A DNA stretch of 64,000 nucleotides, from positions 9,572 through 73,571 of the forward strand of contig CAVPHF010000036.1 in assembly GCA_963704155.1 (NCBI GenBank), in the 5' to 3' direction. Source of the stretch: Thiohalocapsa sp963704155 (GTDB lineage: Bacteria; Pseudomonadota; Gammaproteobacteria; Chromatiales; Chromatiaceae). Numbering within the stretch: position 1 is the stretch's first letter; the number at the start of each line of letters is the position of its first letter. Below the pieces are notes generated by a model that was not told the DNA's origin, searched no databases, and saw nothing but the letters and a program-made list of their open reading frames with translations. Positions 60,591-64,000 of this stretch are shown in pieces. The position numbers and the translations under genes are program-made.

Positions 60591-62191
60591 AGCGCTTGAT
60601 AATGCAGATCAATGGGGTGTATTTGTTTGGGTGGCCGGCCGAGGCGAGGCTTGCCGAGCCCGGAAAGGACTGGCTTGATCACGCGCTCGCGTAACACGAG
60701 CATACCAGCGAGAATGCGAACACCGTATGGCGACATGCGATAACGCCGGCTGCGTTCGACGCGTTCGACCAACGCCTTGCCGCGTAGCTTGGATAGATCG
60801 TAGCTGGCATGGCGGGCGGCATAGTTGTCCTGCCCTTTCGGGAGCAGTGGGCGCACGGACTGAGCTAGCTGAGACAAGCTGAATCCTCCGGGTGCTGGAG
60901 CCAGAGCGAGCAAGGCTTCAGCCACTGCACGGATACGGCAGTTCTGCAGGTCCACACCGGCGAGGCGCCGCTGTCCACGTTGTGTGGGCTCGGCGAGGCG
61001 ATCGAGGATCCCGTCGGGCAGGTAGCTATGGTGTGCGGCCTGCACCACGTTGAGAAAATCGATCACCATGCGCTGGAGTGCAGCCAGCATGATCGGGAGT
61101 TTCTCGACGGATTTGCCGCAGCGCAGGCCCTTGACGTTATGCGCGATGGCTTCGGTACGCAGCACGCGAGCCCCTTTGTCATAGAGCTTGAGGGTCAGCG
61201 GGCCGAAGTGCACCTTGAAGACGGTCAGGTCATAGGTCGGCTGATCCAGCACGCGGGCCACTCGTAACGGCTTGCTGCCTTGGCGGTGGTGGGGACGGGT
61301 CTTGTAGCCGAAGATGGTTTGCAGCTTCGGCACGTCGAGTTGACGTCGGGTGCGGTCGATCAGCCCTTGGAACACGGCATCAAGGGTGGTGCCTCGGGTG
61401 AACAGGAGATTGCGGCTGTACTCGATCTGGTAGGCCGAGTAGCGATAGCGGAAATGCGAACGCCGCTGCTCCTCGAGATCCAGCGCGAAGCAGAGACAGC
61501 TGGAGTATGCCCAACGGTCACAGACCTTGGTCAGTCGCCCTATTGCGTGCTCGTCGCACAAGGTATCTGCGAGCTGATCCAGGGCCTGGAACGAGCCACC
61601 CACAAAGCAATTACCCTCCTTGCTGATGGAGATAGTTTGCCTGCGGGCCTGTCGCTCGACCCATTCGTGACCGTTGAGCATGACCTGAATCCCGAAAGGC
61701 GGATGGCCACTCATCTTGATGGTGATGTGTCCCCAATCGGGATCGATGAGATGGAAATGGTAATGATTGACGAAGGGCCAAGGCGTCTTGCGCTGCAAGT
61801 GGGGAACACCGTTGGCGTTGTGCTGGACCTCCCACACCAGACCGGGCGCCTTGGCCACGAGGATGAGAAACAACCCGCCTTGGTCAGGGTCTTGGGGCAG
61901 GTATGACTCAGCCAACTCATGTTTGCGTTCGCCGGGGGCACAGTGGATCAGAGGGATGCCCTGTTTCTTGGCCCAGGTGTGGAGACGTCGGCTGAAGCGA
62001 CCGGCCAAACGCTGGAGATGCTCTTGGTCCAGGGTCTGGTCGGAGCCAGTCAACGCCCGCCACCAAGCGCGAAAGCCACCGCCTTGCTGACCGAGGGGGA
62101 AGTAGCCGTTGAGCACGATGCGATCAACGCAGTCGTAGCGCCCGTCGAGCAGCTCGTCGTGGTAGGCGCTGAAATCGTCAACTTGTTCCAT
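60542..62191 (-). CDS. Large uncharacterised protein, paralogue of 62384-63901 (multi-copy, possibly mobile family)
   Basis: 549 residues from ATG 62191 (MEQVDDFSAYHDELL) behind AGGGTTTCTC; the frame opens at 62224. It shares an ordered set of blocks with the next gene: DRIVLNGYFPL, HYHFHLIDPDWGHITIKM, PFGIQVMLNGHEWVERQA, LADTL...DRWA, and EYSRNLLFTRGTTLDAVFQGLIDRT followed by GPLTLKLYDKGARVLRTEAI. The end is basic (KPRLGRPPKQIHP). The family is not named in my knowledge; many genomes carry several divergent copies, suggesting mobility. It runs into the exonuclease gene tail-to-tail. Confidence 0.8.
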   Translation of the reverse strand: MEQVDDFSAYHDELLDGRYDCVDRIVLNGYFPLGQQGGGFRAWWRALTGSDQTLDQEHLQRLAGRFSRRLHTWAKKQGIPLIHCAPGERKHELAESYLPQDPDQGGLFLILVAKAPGLVWEVQHNANGVPHLQRKTPWPFVNHYHFHLIDPDWGHITIKMSGHPPFGIQVMLNGHEWVERQARRQTISISKEGNCFVGGSFQALDQLADTLCDEHAIGRLTKVCDRWAYSSCLCFALDLEEQRRSHFRYRYSAYQIEYSRNLLFTRGTTLDAVFQGLIDRTRRQLDVPKLQTIFGYKTRPHHRQGSKPLRVARVLDQPTYDLTVFKVHFGPLTLKLYDKGARVLRTEAIAHNVKGLRCGKSVEKLPIMLAALQRMVIDFLNVVQAAHHSYLPDGILDRLAEPTQRGQRRLAGVDLQNCRIRAVAEALLALAPAPGGFSLSQLAQSVRPLLPKGQDNYAARHASYDLSKLRGKALVERVERSRRYRMSPYGVRILAGMLVLRERVIKPVLSGLGKPRLGRPPKQIHPIDLHYQALQQEMRRTFLTLGLTA

Positions 62192-62291
62192 GAGAAACCC
62201 TATCGAGCAACGTCCTGCTACCAAGGTTAGCTCACAGGGTTGAAGCCGATGACGATGTGTGCGACAGCACCCGCGCGGCCCGATGACGGCT

Positions 62292-62338
62292 GTTCTCCGC
62301 AGGAGAACCTCTTTTTCCGAGCACAGTCTCGGAAAAAG
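62292..62338. repeat. Two perfect hairpins between the paralogous genes
   Basis: GTTCTCC-GCA-GGAGAAC (62292-62308) and CTTTTTCCGAG-CACAGT-CTCGGAAAAAG (62311-62338). The second resembles a terminator stem in either direction. They lie upstream of the 60542 gene, downstream of the 62384 gene. Confidence 0.7.
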
Positions 62339-62383
62339 CGTAGTCCCTTACCTCAAAAATCTTGAACAGAATGAGAAAAACTC

Positions 62384-63901
62384 TTATAGCGCATTCCTGA
62401 CGAGTGTCGGCTGGACGAAGTACTCGCGGATGACCAATGCGGTGACGACGACGCGTCGCCCAAGCTTGGTGAAGAAGTACTTATAAGCATGACCGACCTT
62501 CTTGATCAAGCCGTGTGTGCGCAGTCGTTTGAGAAGGTAGGACGCACGGCCTGGGGAAAGATCCGGAATGTACTTGCGTAGATCGCGGGCACGAAAGCCG
62601 GAGATGGACCACTCGCCACGGGACAGGGTGAGGAACAGGCGGTAGTCAGGATCGAGGAACAGGTCGAAGCCGCGCAAAGAACGGCCTTTGATCTTGGCTG
62701 GTGCGGCCATCTTGGCCAATGCCTTCTGTGCGGCATCGGGATTGTCGAGGCAGTCCATGAAGGCGAAGTAGCGCGCGTTTGCGGCCAGCATGAGCTGGCG
62801 CAGGTCGTTGAGACTGTAGATGCTTTTGCGCAGTGGGGCGAGTTTGAATACACGTTCGCCATTGCGCTGTTCCACGTAGCGGTGGTGCTTGAAGAAGGAG
62901 ACGTCGTTGGCGGTACACTCGACGCGGGCGATCAGCCCGGCCTTGTCGTAGAGCTTGATGCTGGCCGGCCCCATGTGGTGGCGGATACGAGTACCTTGGA
63001 TACGGGTGGAGAAGTTGTTGCCGACCTCGCCTTCGTAGGAACCGGTCAGTTTGTGTCCGAGGAACATGGCGACATGTTCGGCCTTGATGACATGGACGGC
63101 GGTGCGCACGATGGCCTCGTAGAGGGGCTGGAACTTGGCCTGCTGGCGGAACACCACGTCGGTGGCGTACTCCACCTGCATGAAGCTCCAGTGAACGCCG
63201 TTACGGAAGTGATGCAACACCGGGCAGAAGCGCTGTGCCCACTGGTCGAGGCGTTGATGCAGCATCGTCGCATCGAGGCTATCGGCGAGACGCTGCGCCT
63301 CGGTCGGATCGCCGAGCGTGACGAAGGCATTGTCGAGCATTTGGAAATCGATGCCGGCGTCGCGCAGCTGCCGTGCCAGCCAGCCATGGCCGTTGAAGTA
63401 GACCTGTAGGCGAAAAGGAGCCCAAGTCGGCACGCGCACGTAACACAGCCCGAACTGCTCGTCGATGAAATAGAAGTAGTAGTGCAGGCACTTGCCGGAG
63501 GTTGGCTTGAGAAACGTGCGATGGGTGGTCTTATCGTGCCAGGGCCGATACGAGGAACACGATTCCATAGCCGAGAACACATGCACCAAGCCAGGATGAT
63601 CACCGCGCTCGGCCAGGATCGCTTGGATGCGATCCTCTTTGCGAAACGCCTTGACGCGGCGGATGAACTCGATTTCCAGTCCCGCCTCACTTGCCCGGCG
63701 CTCGGCGTTCGTACGCAGTTCTTCGCGCAACGGTTCAGCCCAGCGAGCATAGTCGAACAATTTGATGTCCCGGTAGCTGAGGAATCCGGCCATCGCCTTC
63801 GCGTAACAGATGTCCGGCAAGGTACCGGTGAGGACGACTCGATCGAAGCACGACAGTACGTTACCGATATCGTCCTGGTGCCGCTCGACAAAGGGGTTCA
63901 T
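62384..63901 (-). CDS. Large uncharacterised protein of the same family (about 505 residues)
   Basis: MNPFVERHQDDIGNVLSCFD is followed by RVVLTGTLPDICYAKAMAGFL, LVHVFSAMESC, KCLHYYFYFIDEQFGLCYVR, PFRLQVYFNGHGWLARQL, QVEYATDVVFRQQAKFQPLY, NNFSTRIQGTRIRHHMGPA and SIKLYDKAGLIARVE. A C-terminal winged-helix-like region (LRTHGLIKKVGHAYKYFFTKLGRRV) resembles an MarR-type domain. The same ordered blocks recur in the adjacent gene. Members are common and annotated as hypothetical; no catalytic motif is confirmed by eye. Likely DNA-binding or mobile; unproven. Confidence 0.82.
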   Translation of the reverse strand: MNPFVERHQDDIGNVLSCFDRVVLTGTLPDICYAKAMAGFLSYRDIKLFDYARWAEPLREELRTNAERRASEAGLEIEFIRRVKAFRKEDRIQAILAERGDHPGLVHVFSAMESCSSYRPWHDKTTHRTFLKPTSGKCLHYYFYFIDEQFGLCYVRVPTWAPFRLQVYFNGHGWLARQLRDAGIDFQMLDNAFVTLGDPTEAQRLADSLDATMLHQRLDQWAQRFCPVLHHFRNGVHWSFMQVEYATDVVFRQQAKFQPLYEAIVRTAVHVIKAEHVAMFLGHKLTGSYEGEVGNNFSTRIQGTRIRHHMGPASIKLYDKAGLIARVECTANDVSFFKHHRYVEQRNGERVFKLAPLRKSIYSLNDLRQLMLAANARYFAFMDCLDNPDAAQKALAKMAAPAKIKGRSLRGFDLFLDPDYRLFLTLSRGEWSISGFRARDLRKYIPDLSPGRASYLLKRLRTHGLIKKVGHAYKYFFTKLGRRVVVTALVIREYFVQPTLVRNAL

Positions 63902-64000
63902 CTGGCTGCTCCCGTGTTCGCAATGCCTACAGGGAACGATAGTCGATCAGCCCTTTTTGGTTCCGGCTTCGCCGGGTTGGGGATACTGTCCGCGTTACTT
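63902..64000. other. Right window edge; no gene seen
   Basis: Contains a short GC hairpin (CCGGCTTCGCCGG near 63963) and nothing coding. It is the upstream flank of the last paralogue. Confidence 0.3.

Overview
The window is high-GC DNA from a gammaproteobacterium, most likely a purple sulfur bacterium (Chromatiales). The best clues are a Tat-exported high-potential iron-sulfur protein beside a periplasmic redox-enzyme locus, together with a NikR/Nik(K)MLQO nickel-uptake operon, PEP carboxylase, amylosucrase and gammaproteobacterial housekeeping genes (cca, tcdA, YbeL- and DUF2058-type genes). The genus cannot be fixed from sequence alone.

0-4.9 kb is a small accessory island. A REP-associated tyrosine transposase (RAYT) framed by 21-bp inverted repeats lies between a helicase gene that lost its 5' part and a hicAB toxin-antitoxin pair. 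hicA appears to start inside the element's terminal repeat. Cassette-like genes follow, separated by attC-like hairpins, then decayed RAYT and IS3 fragments and a membrane protein.

5-9.5 kb is ordinary chromosome: cca, a TlpA-type thioredoxin protein, a PH-domain membrane protein and a periplasmic solute-binding protein.

9.5-24 kb is the most interesting locus. On the minus strand lie a pentahaem cytochrome c, a Tat-exported DmsA-like molybdopterin oxidoreductase, a four-cluster ferredoxin subunit, a TorD chaperone, a second polyferredoxin, a HiPIP and five exported or membrane-anchored proteins. Four of these five, including a long Met-Ser-Gly-Met-Gly-Gly repeat protein, carry a recurring motif of the form aromatic-x-x-TP-x-G-x-I-x-F-x-P. 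A divergent two-component system (Cys-rich PAS kinase plus sigma-54 activator) sits at its edge. Two good sigma-54 promoters, each with a CTGAC-N5-GTCA dyad 78-89 bp upstream, connect the regulator to the exported-protein genes. I propose this as a coherent, apparently undescribed respiratory or redox system; its substrate cannot be read from the sequence.

24-50.6 kb is mainly housekeeping: an MsbA-like ABC exporter, a Skp-like chaperone, NYN/LOTUS protein, TatD, TcdA, a cNMP/CBS/DUF294 protein with its exonuclease partner, amylosucrase with a previously overlooked 59-aa upstream gene, ppc, the nickel operon with a near-perfect NikR operator, a LutA-like protein, a SYLF lipoprotein-type protein, a cyclase-PilZ fusion and an OmpA coiled-coil protein. 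Short REP-like repeats are scattered through it.

50.6-60.5 kb, starting at tRNA-Thr(CGU), looks like a replicating integrative or satellite element. It has two tandem 273-bp repeats holding iterons and perfect DnaA boxes, a CHC2 primase-like gene, a DUF3987 helicase-like gene, AlpA, FlhC/FlhD-type activators, and a divergently transcribed XRE repressor that appears frameshifted. An ISAs1-type transposase carrying an N-terminal DUF4338 domain and a classic A-AAA-AAG slippery site has inserted in it. The window ends with two tandem paralogues (about 550 and 505 aa) of a large uncharacterised family that is probably mobile.
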